Shown here one piece after another: positions 16,462-25,053 of a DNA stretch of 64,000 nt. Location: positions 1 through 64,000 of the forward strand of contig CAZLOS010000005.1 in NCBI GenBank assembly GCA_964561215.1. The letters run 5' to 3'. The position numbers were made by a program, and so were the translations under genes. The notes below the pieces were generated by a model. It was not told where the DNA came from. It was given only the letters and a program-made list of their open reading frames with translations, and searched no databases. Positions within the stretch are counted from its first letter, which is position 1. The number at the start of each line of letters is the position of its first letter. The DNA is from JAJFUV01 sp964561215 (GTDB lineage Bacteria > Acidobacteriota > Terriglobia > Bryobacterales > Bryobacteraceae).

Positions 16462-17609
16462 ACTACCGACTCACCGCTCTGACCCCGTTGCTGGTCGGCG
16501 ACGGCAACAAGCTCTCGCCGATCGATTATATGGTGTGGCGCGACCAGGTCAACGTGCTTGACCAGCGCCGCATTTTCCGCCTGCTGACCAAGGGCCCGCG
16601 CCTGGATGGCTATCTCGCGCAACTCAAGAAGGCCGAACGCCTGGACTTCGCCAGTTGGGGCGGTTTTGCGCAGAACTTCGCGGGCCGCCGCATTCCGTTC
16701 GAAAGCGCCTCCTGCACGCCGCATTGGCAGAAGGCCGCCACCGAGAATCTGCATATCCCGACTTTCGTGGCCGGGACGAACGGCCCATACCTGCCAGGCA
16801 GCGCCCTGAAGGGAGCCTTGCGCACCGGCATGCTGTCAGCCGCCCTAACGGAAGGCGCCATGAAAGACGTGGCGAACCGTGCACAAGGGGAACGCGCCCC
16901 GCGCCGGCCCGCCGAGGTGAGCGAGGACCGTTTGCTCGGCCCGCCAGGCACCACGCGCATGAAGTTCGTCGGCGTGGGCGACAGCGGTCCGGTCGCCTGG
17001 CAATCGTTCAAGGTATATCTGTTGCGCGTCTCCACCCTCATCGCTCGCGGGCAGGACCGGTTCGAGTTGGGCTGGAAGCAGAGCCCGCGCGGTTCGGTCG
17101 AGTGGAAGCGGCCCGAAGATTCGACGCCCGTCTTCAGCGAGATGGCCGTGCCGGGTACGTCGTTCGAAGGCGTCTGGCGAGAGAACAATTTCTTCGCGCA
17201 GCCGGAAGTGGCCCGCGCCGCCGGATGGCGTCACCCCATGGATCGCGTACAACTGTTCCGCGCCGCCAATCAGTACGCCGCCAAGCTCCTGGCCATGCAC
17301 AAACAGTACGCCCAGTGGACCGGCCTGGTGCTGCTGGGCCGCGCTGTCGAGGAACTCGAGGCGCGGCTGCGCGAGGTCGGCGAGAACTCCAGCGCCTGCC
17401 TAGTTTCTATCGGGTGGGGTAGCGGACTGCTGGGCAAGTCTTCCTGGCTGGACACAAGCAACGAAGCCTACCGGCAGGTGGTACGGCAGCTTCCGTTTTA
17501 CGCCCGCGCGATCCAATCCGGATTGCCCTTCCCGAAGACCCGCCGCATCGTCTTTGTGAACAATCAGCCGGCCACACTTCCCGGCTGGGCATTGCTGGAA
17601 GTATCTTAG
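16458..17609 (+). CDS. csm5: Csm5, Cas7-like subunit at the crRNA 3' end
   Basis: 383 residues from the GTG at 16458, which overlaps the csm4 stop. Opens with 'YRLTALTPLLVGDGNKLSPIDYMVWRDQVNVLD', the standard Csm5 start, then 'YLPGSALKGALRTGMLSAAL' (RAMP signature) and 'SIGWGSGLLGKSSWLD' (glycine-rich loop). Csm5 binds the 3' side of the crRNA and recruits host nucleases for trimming. It is the last recognisable cas gene; no cas6, csm6, cas1 or cas2 follows. The next gene, a radical SAM enzyme, begins 43 bases later on the same strand. Confidence 0.92.
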   Translation: MNYRLTALTPLLVGDGNKLSPIDYMVWRDQVNVLDQRRIFRLLTKGPRLDGYLAQLKKAERLDFASWGGFAQNFAGRRIPFESASCTPHWQKAATENLHIPTFVAGTNGPYLPGSALKGALRTGMLSAALTEGAMKDVANRAQGERAPRRPAEVSEDRLLGPPGTTRMKFVGVGDSGPVAWQSFKVYLLRVSTLIARGQDRFELGWKQSPRGSVEWKRPEDSTPVFSEMAVPGTSFEGVWRENNFFAQPEVARAAGWRHPMDRVQLFRAANQYAAKLLAMHKQYAQWTGLVLLGRAVEELEARLREVGENSSACLVSIGWGSGLLGKSSWLDTSNEAYRQVVRQLPFYARAIQSGLPFPKTRRIVFVNNQPATLPGWALLEVS

Positions 17610-17652
17610 TGCCCTATTCAGCCGGCCGGCTCAGTCCGCATGGGGCTGGTGC

Positions 17653-18744
17653 GTGGTGACGCTGGGGCAGATGATCGGATTACTCAAGGGACTGCTGAAC
17701 GGCGCGATTGCTCCCGCCGGACCATTCATGGTCACTGCCGATGTTACCTCCCGGTGCAATCTGCAATGCCTGGGTTGCCGCAGCCACTCCCCGTGCGCGC
17801 CCTTCCCGGTCGAGAGCGCACCGGATGTCCCTCTGCCGTTCATGGAGAAGCTGTGTGACGCCCTCCGGCAGCGGCAAACGTCGTACTTGATTCTGAGCGG
17901 CGATGGCGAACCAATGCTCCATCCACGGATCTTCGACATCGTGGCCATGGGGAAGCGTGCGGGGTGCCATGTTACCCTTTTCACCAACGGCACGCTCCTC
18001 ACACCCGCAAACGCGGTCTCGCTCCGTGAGTGTGGGCTGGATGTACTGCGCGTGAGCCTGTGGGCCAGTTCGATCCGGGAGTACCAAGAGAACTACCCAG
18101 GCACGCCTCCTGGTCTGTTCACGACTGTCACCGAGGGGCTCCGGCGAGTGGCGGCATCGAAGAATGGGCGGTCGCCACGTCTCATACTGCACGAACCGCT
18201 GAACCGTCATAACATGCGCGGCTTGCGCGATTTCATAGAACTGGCCGCCGGCATTGGTTGCAACGGCGTCTCGTTTTCACCATTGAGGACCTGGGGCGGC
18301 AAGCCCTTGGAAGAATTCGTCATTGGAGGTGAAGATCTGCCCGGGCTGCTCGGCGAATTGCGGAAGGCGCGCGGGTGGCTCGACGAGCGCGGCTTGAGCC
18401 ACAACATCGAAGAAGTGCTTAAGCGCTTCGAGGTAGGCGAGAACGTGTGGGCAGCGGTCCCATGCTATATCGCTTGGCTGCATCTGCGAGTGCGTTTGAA
18501 TGGAACGGTGCAAGCCTGCCTGACTTGCGATCGTGACCTCGGGAACCTCCACCGTCAGACGTTGAGTGAAATCTGGAACGGGGAGCCCATGCGGCAATTG
18601 CGCCGCGAGTTGCGCCGGAACCCGGAGACATCGCTCGCGGACAACTGTGACTGCAGCTATTGCTGTTATCTTGCCGCGAACCAACGTGTCCACAAATACT
18701 ACCGGTGGCTGTCACCCATCGCTAACTTAGGAGGTTGCCGATGA
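17653..18744 (+). CDS. Radical SAM/SPASM enzyme, csm-adjacent (first of two)
   Basis: 363 residues. The radical SAM cluster motif is C35-x3-C39-x2-C42 (SRCNLQCLGC). SGDGEP corresponds to the GGE motif and 'LFTNGTLL' to the strand that follows. The C-terminal part is SPASM-like: 'VPCYIAWLHLRVRLNGTVQACLTC', 'LGNLHRQTLSEIWNGEPMRQLRR' and a cysteine cluster DNCDCSYCCY, enough to hold an auxiliary Fe-S cluster. SPASM enzymes usually modify peptides or are maturases, but no precursor peptide is evident. GTG 17653 is the likely start (GTGGTG; 17656 also possible). It follows csm5 by 43 bases without a terminator and overlaps the next radical SAM gene, so one transcript is plausible. By eye parts are less GC-rich than the csm genes. 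Confidence 0.85.
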   Translation: MVTLGQMIGLLKGLLNGAIAPAGPFMVTADVTSRCNLQCLGCRSHSPCAPFPVESAPDVPLPFMEKLCDALRQRQTSYLILSGDGEPMLHPRIFDIVAMGKRAGCHVTLFTNGTLLTPANAVSLRECGLDVLRVSLWASSIREYQENYPGTPPGLFTTVTEGLRRVAASKNGRSPRLILHEPLNRHNMRGLRDFIELAAGIGCNGVSFSPLRTWGGKPLEEFVIGGEDLPGLLGELRKARGWLDERGLSHNIEEVLKRFEVGENVWAAVPCYIAWLHLRVRLNGTVQACLTCDRDLGNLHRQTLSEIWNGEPMRQLRRELRRNPETSLADNCDCSYCCYLAANQRVHKYYRWLSPIANLGGCR

Positions 18745-19865
18745 CGCCCGGGTTGACCGGCAAGATGCGGCTGGCGGCGAGTGCGCTCGCCACGCGCACC
18801 ATTGAACTGGACTGTGACCGTCTCCCCTTCCGCTACGAAAAGGTAGGCTGGACAAAGTTGCTGAACTGGATCGGCCTGGAAGCGTCCATCTGCGCACGCA
18901 GCGTTCGCCCCTGGGGCTTGCCCACGCATATTCAGGTGGAACCCTGCAATCTATGTAACCTTCGTTGCAGCCTCTGCCCGGTAACCGACGGACTAGGCGT
19001 TCCCACCGGGTTCATGGATTTCGACCTCTTCAAGCGCCTGACGGACGAGGTGTGCGGTACGATCCTGCTCATGCTGCTCTGGGAATGGGGCGAACCCTTC
19101 GTGCATCCTCGGATCTACGACATGATCGCGTACGCGGCCTCGAAGGGCATCAAGGTGATTTCCAGCACCAACGGGCACCGTTTCGCGGACCCCGAACACG
19201 CACGGAGCGTGGTCCGCTCCGGGCTGGACACGCTGATCTTCGCGCTGGACGGCATCAGCCAGGAAACTTATGAGCGGTACCGGCAGGGAGGAAAGCTGGA
19301 GACGGTGCTGCACGGCATCCGCAACGTGGTGGCGGCAAAGCGGGCCTCGGGCAGCGCGGCGCCGCGCATCAACCTGCGCTTCATCGTCATGAAGTACAAC
19401 GAGCATGAGATTCCCCTGCTCCCGTCGCTGGCGCGCTCGCTGGGCGTGGATGTACTCACACTGAAGACCCTCTACCCCGGCCACGACTGCGACCCGGCCA
19501 AGGATGCGGAGACCCCGTTCATCCCGGCGAATCCCGACTACCAGCGTTTCCGATATTCGCCGGACACAGGAGCCCGCATCAGGGTTCGAGAGAACCTCTG
19601 CAAGCACCTCTGGAACGCTCCGTCGGTGCGCTGGGACGGCAAGCTGGTTTCCTGCGGTTTCGACATTCACGAGAGTCGCGTTCTGGGTGACCTGACCACA
19701 TCTGCCTTCCGGGACATCTGGTACGGCAAGGCGTATCAGGACATGCGCCGCGAATTCCGGCACCGATGGGACGCGCTTCCCATCTGCGGCCGGTGCAGCT
19801 ATGCATGGGAAGGCGGCAACTGCGCCCGCGAGACGGTGCACGAAGCTGCTATTCTCAACGGCTGA
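18741..19865 (+). CDS. Radical SAM/SPASM enzyme, csm-adjacent (second of two)
   Basis: 374 residues. ATG 18741 is chosen because a full AGGAGG (18729-18734) lies six bases before it and it overlaps the preceding stop (ATGA). The cluster motif is C72-x3-C76-x2-C79 (CNLRCSLC), with an extra C69 just before. 'LWEWGEPFVHPRI' is the GGE-equivalent and 'VISSTNG' follows. The C-terminal SPASM part shows 'CKHLWNAPSVRWDGKLVSCGFD', 'VLGDLTTSAFRDIWYG' and 'CGRCSYAWEGGNC'. It resembles SPASM proteins that act on peptides or on cell-envelope substrates; the substrate is unknown. Its end overlaps the convergent glycosidase-like gene by 11 bases. Confidence 0.86.
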   Translation: MTPGLTGKMRLAASALATRTIELDCDRLPFRYEKVGWTKLLNWIGLEASICARSVRPWGLPTHIQVEPCNLCNLRCSLCPVTDGLGVPTGFMDFDLFKRLTDEVCGTILLMLLWEWGEPFVHPRIYDMIAYAASKGIKVISSTNGHRFADPEHARSVVRSGLDTLIFALDGISQETYERYRQGGKLETVLHGIRNVVAAKRASGSAAPRINLRFIVMKYNEHEIPLLPSLARSLGVDVLTLKTLYPGHDCDPAKDAETPFIPANPDYQRFRYSPDTGARIRVRENLCKHLWNAPSVRWDGKLVSCGFDIHESRVLGDLTTSAFRDIWYGKAYQDMRREFRHRWDALPICGRCSYAWEGGNCARETVHEAAILNG

Positions 19866-22806
19866 GAAGTTCCACGAGCCAGCCTTTGCCGGGTTCGACA
19901 GGAACGGCATCGCCAGGGTTAAACTGCGCCGCGGGCTGAAACCCGGGAATCGCGGGGGCACGAAGGAGGGCCGTCGTTCGATCCAGGCCCAGCGCGTTCC
20001 AATCGAATTCCAGGCGGCAGTGCACGGCTTCGCGGGACCAACTGGCCAGCGCGATCAACGCGGCGCCCGGCTTCACGTACGCCGTGGCCAGGACATCCGC
20101 GCGGCCGGTGCGCACAGGGCAGGACTTGTCCCAGTAGCCCATCATGCGGGCATTCTGAATGCCGAAATCGTCCCACACCTTCCAAATGTGCTTGGGCTCC
20201 GCGCCCTGGTAGTAGCGCGCCGTCATGCCGTAGATCATGCCGCGCCACGGATTCCCGTTGCGTTCCAGCATCTCGCCGAACAGGCCGAAGGGTATCCCGG
20301 AGATCTCCACCAGCCAGTAATCCGGAGATTCGTTGTAATCGTACAACTCCCCGAACCACAGGCTGTCGAGGTAGGGGAAGTGCTCCATGTACTTGTTGGC
20401 CGGGCTTAGCCGCAGGTCGTGGTAAGGGAATTCGTTGCCCGAATGAAAGTCGATCAGCGATCCCGGGCGATACTTGTCAAGCACACGCCGGACGCGTTTC
20501 ATCACATCCCGGTTGTATCCGATGCCATCCAGATACAGGCCGTCAATCTCTGCGCGTTCGATGAGCCAGCGCAAGCCCTCCAGGTAGTAGTTGTGCCAGC
20601 GCGAGAGCGCCGTCGTCGCGATGGCGGCATCCACGTCGCCATCGGGGAAGATGTGGTGCCAAGCGGGCGTGTAGCTCTCGATGAAGTGCTCGCGCAGCCA
20701 GGCGGCGCCACCGCCCGGACCGCCTTCCAACACCTCCTCGCCCAGGCTGCGCAGCGCCCACATCTCCGGCGCGCGGCTGCTGAGTTCGCGGACGGTGTAA
20801 TAGATCTTGGCCTTCAGTCCTTTTTCGTGCGCCTCGCTGACATAGGCCGCCAGTTTTCCGGCCGTAAGGAACGGGTAGTTGATGTGCGGGTTGATGTCGT
20901 AGCCGTGGTGGATGTTGATGATGGTGGCGCCCGCTTTCACCGCTTCCTCCGGCGGCGCGTAGATGTGGTAGTAGCGTTGGGACCAGTGCCCTGGATCGAG
21001 GGGTTTCACCGGCGTCACCAGAAGCGAAAAACAGAATTCGAGTTCCTCCGCGGCCGCCATTTCGCGGGGGCCGCTGTATGCGGCGAGCATCACCCGCCCA
21101 TCGGACTCGCGCACCGAAGCGCCGCCCTGGCCGTTGTTGCCCCAGGACATGGGAATGCCTTCCGGCCGCAGGTCAGTCATGTACCACGCATCCTGCGGGC
21201 CTTTGAGCTTGCACTGCAGGCCGGCGTCGTGAGCGCCCAGCCAGACGTTGTTGTTGGCGCGGTCGATGTTCCACTTCCATTGCCACTCGGGCGGGCGGAT
21301 GCCGCCCTTGCGGCCGAACCCCATCATGTACTCAGCCGCTTCCGGCCGCAGGGCAATCTCCAGGCGGATGTCGGCGAGCCGGACGGCCGCATCGGCCCGC
21401 ACGCGCAGACGGAAATTGATGTGGCCGTCGAACTCCATTCGCGCCGATGAATCGGCGCGCAGGCCCGCCACGCTCCCGTGCGAAGTCAGGTCCACGGCGG
21501 CGGCGCTGGATCGAGTCACGCTGGCGGGCGCGGCAACTATGCGCTGTGTCCGATGGTCCTGGTCGATGACCAGCGTTACCGGAGCAGCCAGGATCTCGAG
21601 GCCGTTCGAGCGGATGCTCTCCGGCAGCGCCAGCGCGCCGAAGCGCACCTGGCGTCCGAGGCAGGCGACCGTTGAGCCCCGCACCTCAAGTGGCGTGTAG
21701 GGGCGAGTGACGGTCTCGTCCAGACCAATGGTGGAGTCGAGCCAGCGCAAACGCGACATGCGCCAGGATTCGCCGTCGCCGCCGTCCGCGCAGAGCTGCG
21801 GCTCGACATCGAAGGCCAGGCGCAACTGCACCGGCTGACTATCCTTGGCGCGAAGCACGATCTCGCTGGAATACGCACCCGAGCCGGCATCGCGCGGAAC
21901 CTCGACGCCGCACCACAGCGCGCCTACGCGGCCCTTCGGGATTCCCACGCTCTTGCGGAAAGCCCGTCCCAGCCAGTCCTTACCGCCGAGATTGAAGCAA
22001 CGGAAGGCGGAGGCGGGAATCGTCGCGCCGGAGGCCGAGCGCAACTCATTGAAATCGATCATTACGTCCCGGACCGGCGCGTGCGCGGCCCACACGGCCA
22101 GTTGGAAAACGTAGAACTCACCACGTTGCGCGCTAGCGCGGATGCTCTCGGTCGTCCCTGCCTGGACCCAGCGCAGGGGGATCCCCTCATACATGCGAAC
22201 AGGGTGCTGGCGGGATTCGGCGAAGACCAGGTACGGCCTGTTCGGATAACGCTCAAGCAGCGACTGCATTTCGGCGTCGCTCGCCGCCGCTTCCATGGGA
22301 TCCGGCCGGTCGAACTCGGTGCGCCCCTGGATGTCGATCACGCGGGCGCGCGGCAAGTCCGTCAGGCTGCGATGCCGCTCCAACCAAGCCGGGTCCGCTT
22401 CATCCCGCGGCGGCGTGTATTGGACGGCGTAAGCGTGCGGCAGGCGGTTCGCCGTGTAAGGCGCGAAGTACACGTAGTAGTCGCCCGCACCGTATGGTTC
22501 GAAAACCAGGTCCGCCTGGTGGCGATCCACGCGGATGCGCGCCATGTTGCGGACGCGGCGCCCGGTGGCGACTTCGACAATAGGGAGATCCTTGCCCGCG
22601 GGATCGTCCCTGCGCCGCCAACGCAGGCGCACTGCGACAGCTTCGGCTACCTCTCTCACCCGGATGCGCGCACGACGCGTACCCAACTCGGGAGACCAGG
22701 AGCCGGCACCGCTGGAAAGCTCCGGCTCCTGTATGTCGACATTCGCCGATAGCGCAACAGACGGCACGATAACGAAGAAAGCTCTCCTGCTGAGACGACC
22801 ATCCAT
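19855..22806 (-). CDS. Large exported glycoside-hydrolase-like protein (DUF6067/GH123-like)
   Basis: 983 residues with a Tat-like N terminus (SRRAFFVIVPSVALSA). N-terminal ~1-400 is beta-rich with 'GEFYVFQLAVWAAHAPVRDV', typical of the accessory domain of DUF6067/GH123-like proteins. The C-terminal ~560-900 is a (beta/alpha)8 barrel: 'GATIINIHHGYDINPHINYPFL', 'GLKAKIYYTVREL', 'EIDGLYLDGIGYNRDVMKRVRR' and 'SLIDFHSGNEFPY', whose acidic residues would be catalytic. The substrate is probably a complex polysaccharide or glycan, but cannot be read. ATG at 22806; no good ribosome site. Not obviously linked to the convergent csm/radical SAM genes. Confidence 0.75.
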   Translation of the reverse strand: MDGRLSRRAFFVIVPSVALSANVDIQEPELSSGAGSWSPELGTRRARIRVREVAEAVAVRLRWRRRDDPAGKDLPIVEVATGRRVRNMARIRVDRHQADLVFEPYGAGDYYVYFAPYTANRLPHAYAVQYTPPRDEADPAWLERHRSLTDLPRARVIDIQGRTEFDRPDPMEAAASDAEMQSLLERYPNRPYLVFAESRQHPVRMYEGIPLRWVQAGTTESIRASAQRGEFYVFQLAVWAAHAPVRDVMIDFNELRSASGATIPASAFRCFNLGGKDWLGRAFRKSVGIPKGRVGALWCGVEVPRDAGSGAYSSEIVLRAKDSQPVQLRLAFDVEPQLCADGGDGESWRMSRLRWLDSTIGLDETVTRPYTPLEVRGSTVACLGRQVRFGALALPESIRSNGLEILAAPVTLVIDQDHRTQRIVAAPASVTRSSAAAVDLTSHGSVAGLRADSSARMEFDGHINFRLRVRADAAVRLADIRLEIALRPEAAEYMMGFGRKGGIRPPEWQWKWNIDRANNNVWLGAHDAGLQCKLKGPQDAWYMTDLRPEGIPMSWGNNGQGGASVRESDGRVMLAAYSGPREMAAAEELEFCFSLLVTPVKPLDPGHWSQRYYHIYAPPEEAVKAGATIINIHHGYDINPHINYPFLTAGKLAAYVSEAHEKGLKAKIYYTVRELSSRAPEMWALRSLGEEVLEGGPGGGAAWLREHFIESYTPAWHHIFPDGDVDAAIATTALSRWHNYYLEGLRWLIERAEIDGLYLDGIGYNRDVMKRVRRVLDKYRPGSLIDFHSGNEFPYHDLRLSPANKYMEHFPYLDSLWFGELYDYNESPDYWLVEISGIPFGLFGEMLERNGNPWRGMIYGMTARYYQGAEPKHIWKVWDDFGIQNARMMGYWDKSCPVRTGRADVLATAYVKPGAALIALASWSREAVHCRLEFDWNALGLDRTTALLRAPAIPGFQPAAQFNPGDAVPVEPGKGWLVELLSR

Positions 22807-22918
22807 AATGGGTTGCGGCTGGTTGCCGCTTCGACACCTGTTCTAGCACACCGGGGATGCGGAGCGTGGCATCTCTCCGCCAACGGAATCTCAGGTCTTC
22901 ACGTTCCATACTACGAAA

Positions 22919-24391
22919 TCACAGAGCTTTCCGGAAGTCCACGGCGCTCTGAAACCGCCGGGCTGGATCTTTACGCACGGCGCGATCGACCACGTCGGCC
23001 AGTTTGCCGGGTATCGCGGCGTTCCGCTGCCGGATAGGAATAGGTTCCTCTGACAGGATGATTCCGTATGGGTGTTTGATGCGCTGCAACTGCACCAGCG
23101 CCCGCAGAAAGCCCTCCGGCGAGCCCGCGCGTCCCGGATTGTCCTTGGCAAATTGCAGTACGTCGGCGGGCGTCGGAAAATCGAATGGGTACTTGCCCGT
23201 CAGCAGGTAATACAGCGTGACGCCGGTTGAGTAGATGTCGGCCGGTTCACGCGCCTGAGCCACGTCGCGGATCTGCTCCGGCGGCATGAACATCAGCGTG
23301 CCCATGCCCGTTCCCGGACTCGTGAGCGCGGCGGCGCCGGCATCGGCGTACGCTTTCGCCAGCCCGAAATCCGCCAGCTTCGGAACGAACGACGGACCGG
23401 CTCTCCGCAGTAGAATGTTCGGCGGCTTAATGTCGCGGTGAATCACCTTCCGTCCGTGGAGGTACTCGATCCCTGAGAGAACACCCTTGATCAGCGTCAC
23501 GGCCTGTTGCGGCTGCATCTTGCCGCCAGACGCGGCCAAAAGCCCTTCCAGGTCGCCGTCCGGGACGAACTCGGCAACTAGGTACGGGGCACCCTGGTGA
23601 ACACCGGCATCCACGTATCCAACCACGTTGCCGTGCTCGAACGACTGCAACAACTGGATCTCGCGGTGGAAGCGCCTCACCAGAAGGCTGTCCTTGAGGT
23701 TCTTGACCCGCTTCAGTGTGAACAAACGGGCAACGGCTTTCTGATACACCAGGTAGACACCGCCCATGCCGCCCTCGCCCAACATCCTGCGGATCTCGTA
23801 TCCACCGATTGCGGTCCCGGCGTGACGGTCCGCCGGCGGCAGGCAACGCTCGCAACAATAGACGGCAACCCTGGCGAGCGCGGACGCCTTACCATCGGAA
23901 TTGCCCAGTGCGCTCAGATCCTTCCGGCAAGTACGGCAGGCGGCGGCAAAAGGAACGCGCGGCGCGGCCGGTTGGTGTTTCTTAGGACAGGCCGGACAAA
24001 CCTGCGGCGCGGCTTCTCCAGGCAGCAGTTCGAGGGGGCTCCCGCAGCCGCGGCACCTGCCCGCGCGCGCCTGAACCACCAATGAAATCCGTGCCCGGAG
24101 CTTCGTGTACCCCAGTTCGACGACATCGCCGTCTTTGAGTTCCGCTTGCGCCACCGGCTGGCCGTTCACATGGGGTGGATTGCGCACCACCTCGCCGGAA
24201 GCCGTCAGGTCTGTCAGACGGCAGATCGGCGGCGCGATCTCCAGATACACGTGACGGCGCGAGACGTACGGATCGTCGGAGATCTGGAAGTCGGCGTCCT
24301 TGGAACGGCCGATCAGAAATCCGCGCGGCGCGGAGAATTCGATGGAGCGGCCCATGCCCGGCCCGGCGATCACTTCCAACGCAACCTTCAT
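22919..24391 (-). CDS. FHA - zinc ribbon - Ser/Thr protein kinase
   Basis: 490 residues from ATG 24391, chosen because it overlaps the preceding stop (ATGA) and has GGGGGAAGG upstream; the longer open frame is an overlap shadow. FHA domain at ~10-100 ('GFLIGRSKDADFQISDDPYVSRRHVYLEI', 'PPHVNG'), which reads phosphothreonine. Two cysteine-rich ribbons follow (CRGCG..CPAC, then CRTC..CCERC). The kinase spans ~195-490: glycine loop GEGGMGGVY, catalytic 'HRDIKPPNILL', DFGLAK and APE-equivalent MPPEQ. No membrane segment, so cytosolic. Last gene of a four-gene overlapping operon with an AAA+ protease, a WD40 kinase and an FHA membrane protein; it likely phosphorylates or reads partners encoded there (inference). 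Confidence 0.88.
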   Translation of the reverse strand: MKVALEVIAGPGMGRSIEFSAPRGFLIGRSKDADFQISDDPYVSRRHVYLEIAPPICRLTDLTASGEVVRNPPHVNGQPVAQAELKDGDVVELGYTKLRARISLVVQARAGRCRGCGSPLELLPGEAAPQVCPACPKKHQPAAPRVPFAAACRTCRKDLSALGNSDGKASALARVAVYCCERCLPPADRHAGTAIGGYEIRRMLGEGGMGGVYLVYQKAVARLFTLKRVKNLKDSLLVRRFHREIQLLQSFEHGNVVGYVDAGVHQGAPYLVAEFVPDGDLEGLLAASGGKMQPQQAVTLIKGVLSGIEYLHGRKVIHRDIKPPNILLRRAGPSFVPKLADFGLAKAYADAGAAALTSPGTGMGTLMFMPPEQIRDVAQAREPADIYSTGVTLYYLLTGKYPFDFPTPADVLQFAKDNPGRAGSPEGFLRALVQLQRIKHPYGIILSEEPIPIRQRNAAIPGKLADVVDRAVRKDPARRFQSAVDFRKAL

Positions 24392-25053
24392 CGGCCCTTC
24401 CCCCGGCACGCCATGCAGACGGGCGCCGCCGCGGCCGGCCCCAGGCACTCCGCGCAATACCACTGTTTGCAGCGCGAACATTGTCCGGCCGCGGTCCGGC
24501 CGGAATGATTCGAACATTCGGGTTTTATCATCGTGACCGCCTCGGCCGGATCGGCCTTCCTCACCATCGTCATCCCAGCGGGGGCCAGCGCGCGCTCCAC
24601 ATGAAACTGGAATTCGTAGATGTCGAAGCGCACGCGGTCGCCGTCCGTCAGCTTCATCTCGCCGGGGGTTCCTTCGACGCCAAGCCGGCGTCCGTTCAGG
24701 AAGGTTCCATTCCCGCTTTTGAGATCGCGCAGGCGCCAGACGCCACCGGCTTTCACAATCTTGGCGTGCCGTCCCGAAACAGTGGATTGCGGGATGACGA
24801 TGTCGTTGCCGGCGCGCGCACGGCCGATCCGTGTGATCCCCTCCGCCAGAGCGTGCGATGCGGCGCCCGCGTGCCGGCCGGGGTCCAGCAATTCCGCCGC
24901 CGGCGGATTCCGGCGGGCAGGCTTCCTCTGCGTAATCGCCAAGCCCACAATCATGAAGAAAACGAAGATGGCAATCCCGGCGTAGATCGCCAAGCGCACG
25001 TTCGGCTCAGTGGACGCGAGCGCCATTGCGAGAAGAACCTGATGCAGGATCAC
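24388..25053 (-). CDS. Membrane-anchored FHA protein with C-terminal zinc ribbon
   Basis: 221 residues from GTG 25053, which overlaps the preceding kinase stop (GTGA). One transmembrane helix near the N terminus (~18-40, 'RLAIYAGIAIFVFFMIVGLAI'), then a cytosolic FHA domain (~70-155: 'ITRIGRARAGNDIVIPQSTVSGRHAKIV', 'LRDLKSGNGTFLNG'), and a C-terminal Cys-His ribbon (CSNHSG...CSRCKQWYCAECLG...CMAC). It would bring phosphothreonine-carrying partners to the membrane. The 4-base overlaps on both sides make it an integral part of the kinase-protease operon. Confidence 0.88.
   Translation of the reverse strand: MILHQVLLAMALASTEPNVRLAIYAGIAIFVFFMIVGLAITQRKPARRNPPAAELLDPGRHAGAASHALAEGITRIGRARAGNDIVIPQSTVSGRHAKIVKAGGVWRLRDLKSGNGTFLNGRRLGVEGTPGEMKLTDGDRVRFDIYEFQFHVERALAPAGMTMVRKADPAEAVTMIKPECSNHSGRTAAGQCSRCKQWYCAECLGPAAAAPVCMACRGKGR

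Noticed and set aside
17610..17652. Short precursor peptide for the radical SAM enzymes between csm5 and the first radical SAM gene
   Set aside because: The 43-base gap has no start codon with a usable frame and ribosome site; no precursor could be supported.
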